Origin: Teratosphaeria epicoccoides
Taxonomy: Eukaryota > Ascomycota > Dothideomycetes > Mycosphaerellales > Teratosphaeriaceae
Length of the DNA: 64,000 nt
Assembly (NCBI GenBank): GCA_021401465.1
Contig: JADDMT010000007.1
Coordinates: 248,001 to 312,000, forward strand
Direction of reading: 5' to 3'
In this document: in pieces, positions 1 through 11,156 of the stretch
Layout of the letters: each line of letters starts with the position of its first letter
Position numbering within the stretch: the first letter of the stretch is position 1
The notes under the pieces: model-generated
What the model saw: only the letters and a program-made list of their open reading frames with translations
Database searches by the model: none
What the model was told of the DNA's origin: nothing
Translations under genes and position numbers: made by a program

Positions 1-119
1 GTCTGTCGTGCCCCGCAGATCGATGAAGGCTACTCAACCTGACACGACCCTGCGAAACAAACTTACAAGCATTGCAAAGAAGCTCACACATTATTGTTGG
101 TCCCGAATCGCATAAGAAG

Positions 120-827
120 ATGGCAGGCATCAAAGGTCTTGGTGAAGCGAAGTCCTACGATGGTAAGCTGGAGCCATGCTCTCCCTAGCGTTTGAGCGCG
201 CCCTCACCACGTCGCGCGACAGGCTCTTCCCTCCGCATCGGCATTGTCCACGCACGCTGGAATACCAAGATCATTGGAGCGCTCCTCGCCGGCACCCGCA
301 AGTCCCTCAAAGCCGCTGGAGTCAGAGACGAAAACATAGTCATCCAGTCCGTCCCCGGCTCCTACGAGCTCCCCTACGCCGTCCAGCAAATGTGGAAAGC
401 CTCACACTCTCAAGCCTCGGTCTCCGGAGCCGCAGGCGCATTACTCGGCAGCGCAACGGACCTTCTCTCTCAAAGCACGACCGACCTCACGAAAGTCGGA
501 AAGGATGCGGCAGGGCAGAAAGAGAGCGGGGGGAGTAAAGAGCCGTTTGATGCGATCATTGCGGTTGGGGCTTTGATTAAGGGGAACACGATGCATTTCG
601 AGTATATTTCGGATGCGGTGAGCCATGGGTTGATGAGGGTCCAGTTGGAGCAGAATGTGCCGGTGGTGTTTGGGTTGTTGACGCTATTGACGGAGGAGCA
701 GGGGTTGGAACGGGCGGGAATCGATGAGGGGCGCAAGGGGCATAATCATGGTGAGGATTGGGGGGCTGCGGCAGTGGAACTGGGGTGTAAGAGGAGGGGC
801 TGGGGGGAGGGGAAGTTTGTGGAGTAG
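120..827 (+). CDS. RIB4: 6,7-dimethyl-8-ribityllumazine synthase
   Basis: Condenses 3,4-dihydroxy-2-butanone-4-phosphate with the ribitylaminopyrimidine to give 6,7-dimethyl-8-ribityllumazine, the penultimate step of riboflavin synthesis. Two exons: 120-162 and 223-827, with a 60-bp intron (GTAAGC...ACAG). The splice joins residues SYDG to SSLRIGIVHARWN, the conserved N-terminal strand of the family; the protein is 215 aa. The substrate loop VPGSYELP, the GALIKGNTMHFEYI segment with the catalytic His and the VPVVFGLLT strand are all visible. A Ser/Gly-rich insert at about residues 75-115 lengthens it compared with bacterial enzymes, which I recall as usual in Pezizomycotina. The ATG at 120 gives an N-terminus typical of fungal homologues (MAGIKGLGEAK). 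No organelle signal is apparent. Confidence 0.96.
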
Positions 828-3043
828 GAGCGTGGAGATGGATACTTGAATTTAGCGGATATCGGCACGTACTTGATGAATTATTTCATGTAGTAGGGAG
901 GTGGCTTCGGTCATTGACGATAGGGCTTCATCACACATGATGCAGCGACGGAGAGGAAAGAGTGAGCACAGGGGTCGTTGAGGTCGCGACATGCAAATCT
1001 CGAGAAGCCGGATGTCCTAGAGGCTATGAGTCAGCCAACCTGGCTACAACTCTCACATGTCTACGAATGTGTTGCCAATGTGCTGCACCTGGCGCGCCGC
1101 ATAGCCTCGAGATCCAGCAGACCGCTAGCCGGCCAACGGTTCACACGCTTGCGTGCAGCCTACAGCATACCAGATTCGCCCCTCCTCCTCCCCGGACTCA
1201 ACAGCTCCATACACCATACATCTCTCTGCACGCGCACAGACTGCCACGCATGGTATTGCGCCGCCAGAGGGCTGAGACCGAGTGCTATGAGCCCAAGAGG
1301 ATGAATGCACTGAGCTCGTCTGCTTCTGCTCGTGCTGTAGCGCCAGGGCGATTAGCATACAGCGATTGAGAGCTATTCGTCTGACGCTGAGCAATGTTGC
1401 CGAGGTACGCTCGGCCACCATGCATGAACTCATGGGTATCGATGGCATCCCAGCGCAATAGCCGCATTGGATGGCCAGTCAGACTGCTTCTGCTTGTTGC
1501 AGACGGAACAATCGGATATGTACAGACCCGTGGACTGATTGCGCTTTCAGACATCCCGGGTTCCCTTTCTGCTACTGTGCCACTTTTGCTCAACAGAATC
1601 AGGAGGAGGCTGGCGCACGGTCACACATCAACGACTGATTGCGCATGACTAATGAATGCTTCGCGGGTCGCAAAGGATGTTTTACCGACATTATTTTGGA
1701 CCAAAGGCCACGTATGTTGTGACTCTCGCGTTTCCTGCGGCAGCCAGGTCTGAGGAGGTACATACTCTCATGCTTTCCCTGCTCAACTATACACGATAAT
1801 TCCCTGCGCTCGAACCTCGCAAGCCCTTCGCAGGCCGTAAGTGTGCCGAACTCAATAGTAGGGTTTGCAGACGCCTTTGTAGACGGGCTTGTGGACTAGA
1901 GAATCGCAATCTCCCCTAGGTTTTATACATGTAGTATTCACAAAGAAGGGCGCGTTCTACGTGATAATTAGATCTTGTAGACTTTCTACATCTTACTATT
2001 TTTAGGTCTGCAGAGTGCTTTGCAGACGCTCCAGAAAAAAGGCGCCGTCAGCTCGCGCCCAGGGTCCCAGAGCCCAAAATCAAGCCGCTGCGGCGCCTCG
2101 CCTGATAGCTTGCAGCTTACTGACTTGATGTGACGCCGCATGTCATTGCGTCTACGACCGGGACGTTGCCTTTGACGACCAGGACGATGAATACAATGCA
2201 CACGGATGGATGCCTGAGGTCGAAGAATTGCCAGGAACGTCTTTCACAAAGATCAGCTTGGGAATATGTGCTTGTAGTCGCCAACTCAAATCAACCAAGG
2301 CAGAGGCACGTGACGCGAAGTGAAGCTAAGCCCAACACATGACCCCGACTCAACGCGGGCTGTATGCACGGGTATGCACGCGCGGAAACGGATCTACCGT
2401 GCGTCCGGGCTGCTGGCAAGCGCCGGAATCTCAGAATTACAAGTCAATCAATTCGCGGGCCGCTCGGCCAATGGGAGCGTGCGCTTTCCGGCAAGATTCA
2501 CAGGATGGCCACTGAATAGTAGCATAGCAGCCTTCGGCTGTAATAATACCAACGGCATTGATGAAGTGTGCGCAAGAGTGTGTCTCTCTGTGCTAGTAGG
2601 TGAATTGGAATGGCGTGCAGATGACAGACTGTTCGTGCTTCTGCCTATTGATGTCCGGAAACTAGTGGGTGGCTCGTCCAAGCACGTGCAAAGTCCAATT
2701 CGAGTAAGGCAGAAAGAACATTATTGTCTATCCATATGCCGCAAGCCAGGAGTCCACCGCTCCAAGGAAAAGGCTTCGACACCGCTCCAAGGGAAAGGCT
2801 TCGAGAGGTCCATGTGCAATGTCACCGCGGAAGTTTTCGCTCTCATCCGCTGCTAATCACGCCGAAGAGACATTGACGGCCACATGCATGGACCCCGATG
2901 ATTGCGACTTCGCTGGAAAGGGATGAGCAAGGTTGCTTAGAGTATCACGTACAATCCTCGTACACATAATCTAGCAAAGACGCCTCCAAATCATTCCTTC
3001 ATCCGGGCAAAATCTAGCAGAGAGACGCCAGCAATACATCTCC
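828..3043. other. Intergenic stretch, no convincing gene
   Basis: About 2.2 kb with only short open frames of unconvincing composition on either strand. It holds an AT-richer patch at about 1770-2030, in which the string TTTGCAGACGC occurs twice (near 1864 and 2022), and a 25-bp direct repeat at 2755-2804. No transposase, tRNA or other RNA gene was recognised. Confidence 0.6.
2755..2804. repeat. 25-bp direct tandem repeat, two units
   Basis: Two adjacent units, 2755-2779 and 2780-2804, differ at one position. Each ends in the core AAGGCTTCGA. The same core occurs at 5769-5778 and 63765-63774. Confidence 0.85.
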
Positions 3044-4128
3044 TTACTCGGGGTCCTGGTCCTGCCAGAACACCAAGCACCTGACCTCTATGCTATGCCT
3101 GGCCCTTCCGGCATCGTATTCATTGTCAAATGCGGTGTGGACACATCTCCTAGCCCGCCCATCCTTCTTCGAATCATTGCACTTAATCAAGATGACGTCG
3201 TCGGGGTCCATCTCGCTCTTGTAATACCATCGGTGCTCTGGACTGTAAGCCCATTGGCAAATTTCCTTATCGCCATCGAGGTTCTCGGCTTCCTCGAAGG
3301 TACCGTCATCTGCCATGCGCACGTTTGGCAACTTGATCCTGACTGTCCTCAACTCGGACTCTGGGGTTGAGCGGGAATCGCAGACAGCCAAAGGCGAGCG
3401 GCGCACTGTTTCCAGCCCACGCCAGACGTTGATGATGCCCCATCTGGTCTTCTGCAGCTTGGCTGCCTCATCCGCAGGAAGTGTGTCAAGGAGAGCCATG
3501 ACTGCACCGCGGTCGGATTGATCTGAAAACCCCCCTGCTTAGTATCGATGACATCCTGCGGTTCTCGTAATGGCTTACCACCGTGGACCATCATGAGAGG
3601 GACGGGCAGCGGGATGATTTGATGATTATCCTTCGCATTTTTGGCCATATCGACTGCATCGGACCACAAAGCTTGCCGATAGCTGTGGAACATTGCCTTG
3701 ACATAGGTCGCACCCGTTCTTCACATCGCGAACAAGGTCAGTGCCAATTTCTGATAAACTGATTTTACTTCTTGAGTTGAATGTGCAGATACTCACGCCT
3801 TCTTCAGAATCTCTTCTGCTTCCCTGTAGCCAACATCCCTAATCTCGTCCTTATTGGCACCCACTTTCAATTGCGTAGGAGACTTCTGGAATGCGAAGCC
3901 ATGGGTTTCCAGGTTGAAGGCTCCCTCCTGGCCACGAACGTCGGTCACTTTGACAGGCTTTTGGTCATACTTCCTGAGCTTGTCGCCAGCCGTGCCGACA
4001 AAGGTTACGGTCTCGCCTCCGCCGTCTGCAGCCTCCAGATAGTAATTGAGAACGGTGTCCACTTGTTTGGGCCGAGCGGGTATGTCAATCGTAGGCTCGA
4101 CTACGGTAATGGTGGTCGCGGTAGTCAT
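3044..4128 (-). CDS. CmcJ/AsaB-like hydroxylase/desaturase family protein
   Basis: Three exons on the minus strand: 4128-3797, 3718-3579 and 3522-3044, giving 316 aa. The 78-bp and 56-bp introns are GT-AG, and the joins restore family-like text (KKATGATYVKAMFHSYRQ, VHGDQSDRGAV). It resembles the fungal family annotated as AsaB, GA4-desaturase-like or 7-alpha-cephem-methoxylase P8-like. Diagnostic segments are LETHGF near residue 70, GIINVWRGL, the HRWYYKSEMDPDDVILIKC block and HTAFDNE near the C-terminus. Members often sit in secondary-metabolite clusters, but here no synthase gene is nearby, so the substrate is unknown. One weak point: the usual HVDQ motif reads HGDQ here, so activity is uncertain. 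Confidence 0.87.
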
Positions 4129-6107
4129 GATTGATTGCGTCGCAGATTGGATGTTCGAGAGTGTAAGATGGTAAGAGGCTGATGATCAGACAGAGCCATT
4201 TGTGAGAAGTGGAAGGGATAAATATACGAAAAGCATAGCATGCTCTACGAAACTCGCCAAGCAGCTTCGCGATGAATTATTCTGTCGCCTGCACGCCGAG
4301 TCTGCACAATTCAGGAGTGTCGAGCTCACACTATTCCGAGCCTCAGTAGTGGTAGTAGTAGTGGTGAGCGCAATTCCGCAGTCGAAGGCGTTGTAATGCA
4401 CATAGGATTGTTGTGCAGCGGGCGGCGACGAACGGGGGACAGGGAAGCGAGCATCCTGGTCCAAACGCGAGGCATACACCAATCGCCTGCCCGCTGACTC
4501 CTTCCCGACGCTTCGACGTGTAGAATTGGCCTTGGCATCAGCAACTCGGGATCTCGCGAACCACAAAGCCAGGATCCTCGATCTCAGGGAATTTTGGAAG
4601 CTCGCGAGACTGAATGGTGACACGCTTCGGCGGATGTTTTTCTGCTGACGATGAGACGCTCGCGCGAACTTGGTCATACAGTAAGTATGTGCTGGGTGCA
4701 GTGTCTTGTCACCGCCAGTGTACGCTCGGCGACCACGATCATTGAGACTACAGAAATATTCCCCTCCAAACCGCCCCTAATGAATTGATCCGTCTACAAG
4801 TGCATGTATTCCCGTGTGTTTTAGTGTCGATTGCTGCTTGGCGGCAAGGTGAAAATCCGGCATCTTCTTGGCGGACCCTGACAAAAAGAACCCCCCCCCC
4901 ACCCCCCAGCTCCTTCTTTTTGCGTGCGGCATTGGAATTGGATGTCAGACTTCTGAAGCTATCTTGCGCTGGCCCGACAACAATGGTGGCTCAGAATACC
5001 GAAAGAGAGTCAGTCAAATTTGCAGAGATGCCCGCACCGAATTGATTGGGTGAAGCCCCTAGCGGATGACACCCTATCCCGCATTGTGCAACCTCGTGCA
5101 TCCCAATTAATCCCCGAAAGGCTTGAAGAGGGAAATGCTTAAAGTCCCTGTTTCTGCCTGTTTCTGGAACGGCACCCCAGGAATGCTGCACTCGGCACTC
5201 GGCTAGCTCGACGGAAACTGCGCCGTGCAGCACGTCCAAGGGTCCACAACTGCTGCCTGGAGATGTGCATGATATGGACCGATTATGATTATGCAACATG
5301 ACAGAGGATGTGAATTGCTGGACGCGTCAAGGCAAGGCGCAGCGTTGACGTGGTCCTGCTCTGCCTGCTACCTGACCACCCATATCGCTCACACATGAAA
5401 CGGTAATTTCAGCTGCCAGCAAAATGTCGTTGCCTAAGCCAGAACATGGAAGTGAAGGTGCCTCCAAGCTTGATGTGCAAGACACTGACTTCCACAAAGA
5501 CCTGGTGCTGCCGATGTCTGTCTCGGTACTTCTATTCGGAAGGGCAGTGGCCGACGCTTCATGTCTGCTCATGCTGCCCCTCGTGCTTGTCGAAGAGATG
5601 GTCGGGTCGAGCTGTTGCCCACACGCTGGGCTGTCATGCTCTGTCGACCTTCAATTCATCTGTCCCGGGCCCCGAGTCAAGGATGTGGGTGATGGCCACT
5701 GGCGGAGGGGGACCAAAGCATAGAACCTCACGTGAATGCAAAGCCCGCGTGTCCACCAACACCTTCGGCAAGGCTTCGACACCATGGCGAAGATGGCAAG
5801 CCAATCCGCAACGACCTGCATGGCCGCAAATACATATAGCTGCGTCGTGTGACCACGGCAAAAATGCCGGCTTCAGCATATCTTGTCCTTCCATGTGATC
5901 TATACCTCACGTACAGATCGAGATTAGCAGCGAGCATGCACAGCACCTCTATTATCTAGAGCCTCTCAAACACCGCGCTATGCGACTCCGTAAAGCTCAT
6001 GTCCACCACTGCACAAATTAAAACACGGCACAACATCAGTGCGCTCCTTTCAGCTTCCTTCCCAGCACACTGCCAATACTACTCTTCGTCCACCTCAGAT
6101 CTGCCTC
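4129..6107. other. Intergenic stretch, no convincing gene
   Basis: Nearly 2 kb between the CmcJ/AsaB-like gene start and the 3' end of the vacuolar transporter gene. It includes a GTA/GTG-rich run near 4347-4369 and a C-rich run near 4890-4907 (ten and then six C separated by A). Open frames are short and not protein-like. The first few hundred bases should hold the promoter of the gene at 3044-4128. Confidence 0.6.
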
Positions 6108-8465
6108 CTAGAAGAACGCCGTCCCTTGCTTCTCATCGCAATACCCCGGCACCTTAGCCTGCTCACCGCCGACCCAATTGATAATCGTCAACGCCGTCGT
6201 ATATGCCATGATAATGAAGCCAAAAATCACAAGCATGAGATCCGTGACCCTCTGCCAAGTCTTGTCCGCCACGGCGCGGTAATGCATGAGCGGCTACAAA
6301 GTGCTCGTCAGCAGTCGCACGTCTGAATCAGAAGGTGAAGCACAACTTACCGGGTAGATGAACACCAGGGGGATACAAGCAAACGATCCCACAAGCGACA
6401 CGAACTTATCGAGATCGCCTGCACCAGCCCACGCGATACCCGCACAGAGCATGACCATGAAGAAGCGGAATACGTTCTTCTTCCACTTGATCCAGGGATT
6501 GTACTTTCCGGTGCGAGAAAAGAGCTGTTGACTCGTGATTTCGATCGCTGGGTAGATCTGTAGTGGTGTGGACAGCAAAATTGCGAGGGAGTAGAGGAAT
6601 TGCACGCCGTTGACTAGCTTGTCGTCCTGCGGCATGTTGAGCAGAATTACGGTCTTGGTCTTTGAGCCGTAAGCAGCGTAGGAGATTGCGCCAGCACTTA
6701 TGAAGACGACGGAAATGATGACCATGACCGTCGCGAGCACTGAGGGAAACTTGCGAGGGTCCTTCATGCCTGACTGAATCGGAATGATGAGACCGATGCC
6801 TTCGAACGTGAAGATCGCGGTGCCGATGAAGAGGGTCCAGTCTTTTGGATTGAAGGCTTTGATGTCTGCCACGCCGTGTTGTTGGACGATGGTCTTGACG
6901 TCGTAAAAGTAGATGTAGACAAGACCCAGGACGATAAACAGGTCAGCGACCAGGGCCAGTTTCTGGATGTTGTTGATGTTCCGGTATAAGCTCAGAGGCA
7001 GGAAGATGATCATTTGCATCAAGATGACATAGACGATGGGAATCGTGGTGGCGCATTTGGAGACGGCCAGGATGAAAGCTTGGAGATTTTCGCTGACGAA
7101 GACAATGTAAGCCGAGCTGAAGCCGATCTGGCTTATGACGAGAGAGAAGTTGATCAGGTTCCGGAAGTGTTTGCCATAGGTGTGGCCGCCCATGTCGCCG
7201 AAGGAGGCTTTCACCTTAAGCCTTGTGTTGACGAGCAGGATGAAGCAGTAGTATGATAGTAATGCGATGACCAGGAGCACGCCGTTGGAGAACAACATGC
7301 CTCCGTTGAGGTAGGCACGTGGCAGGAAGAGTACACCAGTGCCAACAAAGGACTTGAGTAACAGCATGGCGGCTCCGAACGGCGATCCTTTGCCTTCGTG
7401 CTTCGGCTTCCTCTTTCGTTTCCGCTTTCCAGGTGTGAGCAGAGCAGAATCTTCGCCCCGCTCGCGATCCTCGCCATCAGTATCGGCATTCTCTGCTTCG
7501 TATTCTGAGGAGAAGTACTCGTCAGGTTCCAGCACCTCATCGTCCTCCTCCAGCTCCTCTCCTGCGAAATGACCATACAACGTCAAAAACTCGATGAAGT
7601 TGTTCGTAAGGAATTGTGGTTTTTGTCTCTGCGGCCCTGTCTGAGCTCGATTTGCAGTACCATAGTCAGGCCTTCGGTTGTGAGTGCCGGAGGGCGCTGG
7701 CGAGCCTGCTTGCCGGCGCAGATGATCTCTGCGGAATCCTCCTGGAACCTTCACGTTGTGTATGCTCTCCTCGTCGTCTGCCTGTTTGGGAAGGCTCACA
7801 GATCGGCTCCGCCTCAGCCGACCTGGCCCTTCGGCTTGAGCCTGCTCTCGCTCTATTCTCTCAGCGTAGCGATAGATGTGTCTTGTGGTGTCTCCGCCTT
7901 GCAGCTGCAAGCTCGAGAACCCATCTTCGTCTGCGACACTCGCAGATTCGAGCTGTCCACTCCCACCGCGCCGCCATGAGCCCGGCTCTGATCCAGTCTG
8001 CGGGCCTGCCAAATGCCTCTTCAACACCTCCAAGTCTTCTGCAGGTCTTGGGCTTTGTCCCAGTTGTGCAGCACCGCATGAGCTCGCGCCAAACGACCCG
8101 TACACACCCTGTCTTCTATCCGGGCTCTCGTTGGCCCTGATGATCGGCAGACCACGTCTCGGCGGAGACTGAGCATAGCCTCCCCTCAGCGCCTGTGACA
8201 GCGACGATGGTCCCGGCCCGGGAACCGATCCGGAGCCAGCTCCCGCCAAAGGTGTCTGTGTCCCTGACCCATTCTCCTGTCTCGATACCCGCTGTGCGCC
8301 TGTCGGTGGCGGAGTACCGGCGATAGGGGTGGCTAGGCGGGCGGTGACCGACGCCCTCGAGGGCGAGACGGAATAGGAAGCGGACTCGGAACGCTGACGG
8401 TCTGTTGGTGAAGATCCGGCAGGCGTCGGTGTGCCGCGTCGAGCTAGATCGTCTGACATAATCAT
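6108..8465 (-). CDS. Vacuolar amino acid transporter, AVT3/AVT4-like
   Basis: Member of the amino acid/auxin permease family; yeast AVT3/AVT4 export neutral amino acids from the vacuole. Exon 8465-6351 and exon 6293-6108 are joined across a 57-bp GTAAGT...GTAG intron. Reading through the intron would cut the last membrane segments; splicing restores IYP/PLMHYRAVADKTWQ and gives 766 aa. The first 350 residues are a Ser/Pro/Arg-rich cytosolic region ending in FIEFLTLYGHFAGEELEEDDE and a basic patch (GKRKRKRKPKHEGKG), typical of fungal AVT3. About 11 membrane spans follow, starting at SPFGAAMLLLKSFVGTGVLF with the conserved GTG. A second in-frame ATG two codons downstream (8459) is an equally good start. 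Confidence 0.92.
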
Positions 8466-9554
8466 GACCGCTCAAAACGCAGATGGCCTGACTTTCCGAC
8501 TCTGCAGGAGCGAGCTACTCTTAATAAGCGAGTGCTGTGCACTGATAACACACGCCGGCGCCTGTCACATGCAGAGTTGGAGTCACGCGGCACACTTCAA
8601 CGCGCTGCTCTTCTCGCCTTACCACATGACACTTTGTTCCTTCGACACTTGGCTCCCCCTCTCACAGTTCAACGTGGTATCGCTCGGTATGGCAAGCACA
8701 TCAACGCCGGTTGACTGGGTCGGCGCTGGCGTCGCAATCGCATCCTGGCAGACAAGCCGAGACCAACCCGAGGGGCCGAGACCCATGCGCAATGACTGCT
8801 TCCAGCGGAGATCATCAATACACCCATGACTAGGCATCAACCTCGAGAGGGCGGGAGGTGACACAGAGGCATTCACCAACCGGTGCTATGGGCCAATGAG
8901 GGAGATGTACAGAATGGAGAGAGGTGTGTACGCGAAGTAGGTGAGTATGTCTAGCAAGTCATTGCAGAGGTAAACTTGTCCATCCTCAACAATCATCTGA
9001 ACCGTCAGCCAGGCTTCGTTTGAGCAAGGCATTTAGTGATGCTTTTGATGATCGCGGGCAGGGCATGTTGAGAGCTGATATCACCATTTACCATGTCAAT
9101 TAGGCGCCTGTCGTTTGATCAGCATTCGAAAGCGTCAACACTTCGGGATCTCGATCAAAGGTGCATGACTAGGACGATTGTCATTGCATCGATCAGTCAG
9201 TGAAGTCAGTCAGCTAGCCATAGCTAGACGGACGGTAAAGACGACTGTGAGCGACAAACGGACTGCGGTGTCAGCCTCGCACACAGTGGCGGCGGCAGTG
9301 TATCGGCCATTAACGATTTCTCCTGAAAGGAAGCCGTAATAGACCGTGTTGTCACTGATCGAATCTTTCTCATTCTTGGACAATCAAGTTGCGGTGGGTC
9401 ATGTCAGACAATTGCGGAGGCCATGGTTCGTCCACGGACATGATCATTGCAAACTCTCTTGCACCACTCAGTACTACACCAACCTGCTCAGCTTGGTCAG
9501 ACACCACCCAAGTTTCACATTCCTCCACACCGCATCGCAGGCTAATACAGAAAA
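8466..9554. other. Intergenic stretch, shared upstream region
   Basis: About 1.1 kb between the divergently transcribed transporter (minus strand) and GH76 gene (plus strand), so it should hold both promoters. No coding-like frame, RNA gene or repeat was recognised. Confidence 0.6.
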
Positions 9555-10940
9555 ATGAAGGTCCCAACAGATGTGGTGGTCGCCTCGCTAGCACCCCTCC
9601 GGCAACTCGTCTCACTGTCACCCACATCTACTACAGCCTCCCAATTTGTCATCTCGACATCGCCTCGAGCAATCGCGGTCGACCCTCTCCAAGAGCTTCA
9701 ATGCAGTCTAAGCATCATGCAAGAAAACTGGTTCGACCGCCAAAAAGGAGGCTGGCCCACAGCGATCGACTGGACAAGCTCGGTGCTAAATACCGTTCTG
9801 CTCACATCACTGGAGGCTCTAGACGCAGCAGTCGTCAATATGACACCAAGCGATGCCAACACAACCCAGGCGCAGATCAAGACTTATTTCTCCGACGGTC
9901 TGGCGTACTACAACCGTGAGAGCATGGCAGCCTTTGCCCACCATGCCATCGACGACATGCTATGGGTGGCACTCGGCTGGCTTGAAGCCATCAAGTTCCT
10001 AGACACCCACACGACAATTCTACCCGGTATCTCCGAGCCAGCAGACAGGCAGACTCTCAAAGACGCTTTCGCGCAGCGCGCAAAGCTCTTCTACAACGTC
10101 GCGTCCCAAGCCTGGGACACGACTCTCTGCGGCGGCGGGATCCTTTGGAATCCGGTCATCAAGCCTTACAAGAATGCTATCACGAATCAACTCTATATCA
10201 GTGCTTCGATCGGCATGCATCTCCACCTTCCGGGAGGGAATGAAGGAAGCGTATACTTGGACCCAGCGATAAAAGGCTACGACTGGCTGAACAAAAGCGG
10301 TATGACGAATTCGCAGGGTCTGTATGTCGATGGTTTTCATATCTCTGGTTATGATATGCAGACGGGGAGTGTAGGGAGTGGGAAGTGTGATGTGAGGACT
10401 GAGGACGTGAACACGTATAATCAAGGCGTAGTGCTTAGTGGGCTGCGCGGGCTGTACCAGGTCACTGGCGATGAGCAGTACCTCAGCGATGGGCACACGC
10501 TCATTAGCCACACCGTAGCCGCCACAGGCTGGCAGGATTCTGCCCTCGCCTCCTCCAACTTCGCTGGGCTCGGCAGGAATGGAGTTCTGGAGGATACCTG
10601 CGACGCCACTGGCACCTGCACGCAGAATGCTCAGACGTTCAAAGCGGCGTACTTTCTTCATTTGACGGCATTTTGCGAGCCCTTCATCAATGGTGATCCT
10701 GCTGCTGCGCGGGCTCATGGGAAGAACTGTCGAGATTACGGAAAGTGGGTGGAGCATAATGCGCGCGCGGCACTCGGGGCGAGGGGACCAAGGGGCCGCT
10801 TTGGAGAGTGGTGGGGCGCTCAGGGAGAGGTAGATCTCGTGAACAACATAGGGCGGGGCAAGACGGTGGAGGCGCATGCTGGAGGGATCTCCGTGGTGAA
10901 GGCTTGGCAGGAGTTCAGGAGGTGGTATAGCGTAGAGTGA
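9555..10940 (+). CDS. Glycoside hydrolase family 76 protein (alpha-1,6-mannanase-like)
   Basis: Single-exon protein of 461 aa. GH76 enzymes act on alpha-1,6-mannan backbones; fungal members process cell-wall or foreign mannan. The twin-aspartate catalytic motif lies in HAIDDMLWVALGWLEA near residue 137, and the opening block LSIMQENWF...WPTAIDWTSSVL near residue 55 is typical of the secreted-type fungal subfamily rather than DCW1/DFG5. Further family blocks are TLCGGGILW, KNAITNQLYISAS, NTYNQGVVLSGL and FKAAYFLHL. The C-terminus lacks an obvious GPI-anchor tail. The N-terminus (MKVPTDVVVASLAPLRQLV) is only weakly signal-like, so an upstream exon carrying a better signal peptide is possible. 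Confidence 0.9.
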   Translation: MKVPTDVVVASLAPLRQLVSLSPTSTTASQFVISTSPRAIAVDPLQELQCSLSIMQENWFDRQKGGWPTAIDWTSSVLNTVLLTSLEALDAAVVNMTPSDANTTQAQIKTYFSDGLAYYNRESMAAFAHHAIDDMLWVALGWLEAIKFLDTHTTILPGISEPADRQTLKDAFAQRAKLFYNVASQAWDTTLCGGGILWNPVIKPYKNAITNQLYISASIGMHLHLPGGNEGSVYLDPAIKGYDWLNKSGMTNSQGLYVDGFHISGYDMQTGSVGSGKCDVRTEDVNTYNQGVVLSGLRGLYQVTGDEQYLSDGHTLISHTVAATGWQDSALASSNFAGLGRNGVLEDTCDATGTCTQNAQTFKAAYFLHLTAFCEPFINGDPAAARAHGKNCRDYGKWVEHNARAALGARGPRGRFGEWWGAQGEVDLVNNIGRGKTVEAHAGGISVVKAWQEFRRWYSVE

Positions 10941-11156
10941 TCGTCACGGTTGAGAGGGTCTACGACAGCAAGGACACCCCACAGATTGGGGCAGTCGCAG
11001 CATACTGTCGACATTTCGTCTTTCTCTACCGCCTGCGCCATGCTATGCCCCGACACCCCTAGCGCAGCCAAGCGCCGCTTGTAGCCGTACAGAAAAAGAC
11101 ATGAAGACATCGTCTGAAGACTCACTCACTTTTACAGCTGCCGCTTAGTCATCCGC

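Noticed and set aside
2320..2856. 178-codon plus-strand frame
   Set aside because: Runs through a tandem repeat and has no domain, signal or splice evidence.
10020..10877. Minus-strand frame of about 285 codons
   Set aside because: Antisense to GH76, whose catalytic DD motif and family blocks are unambiguous.
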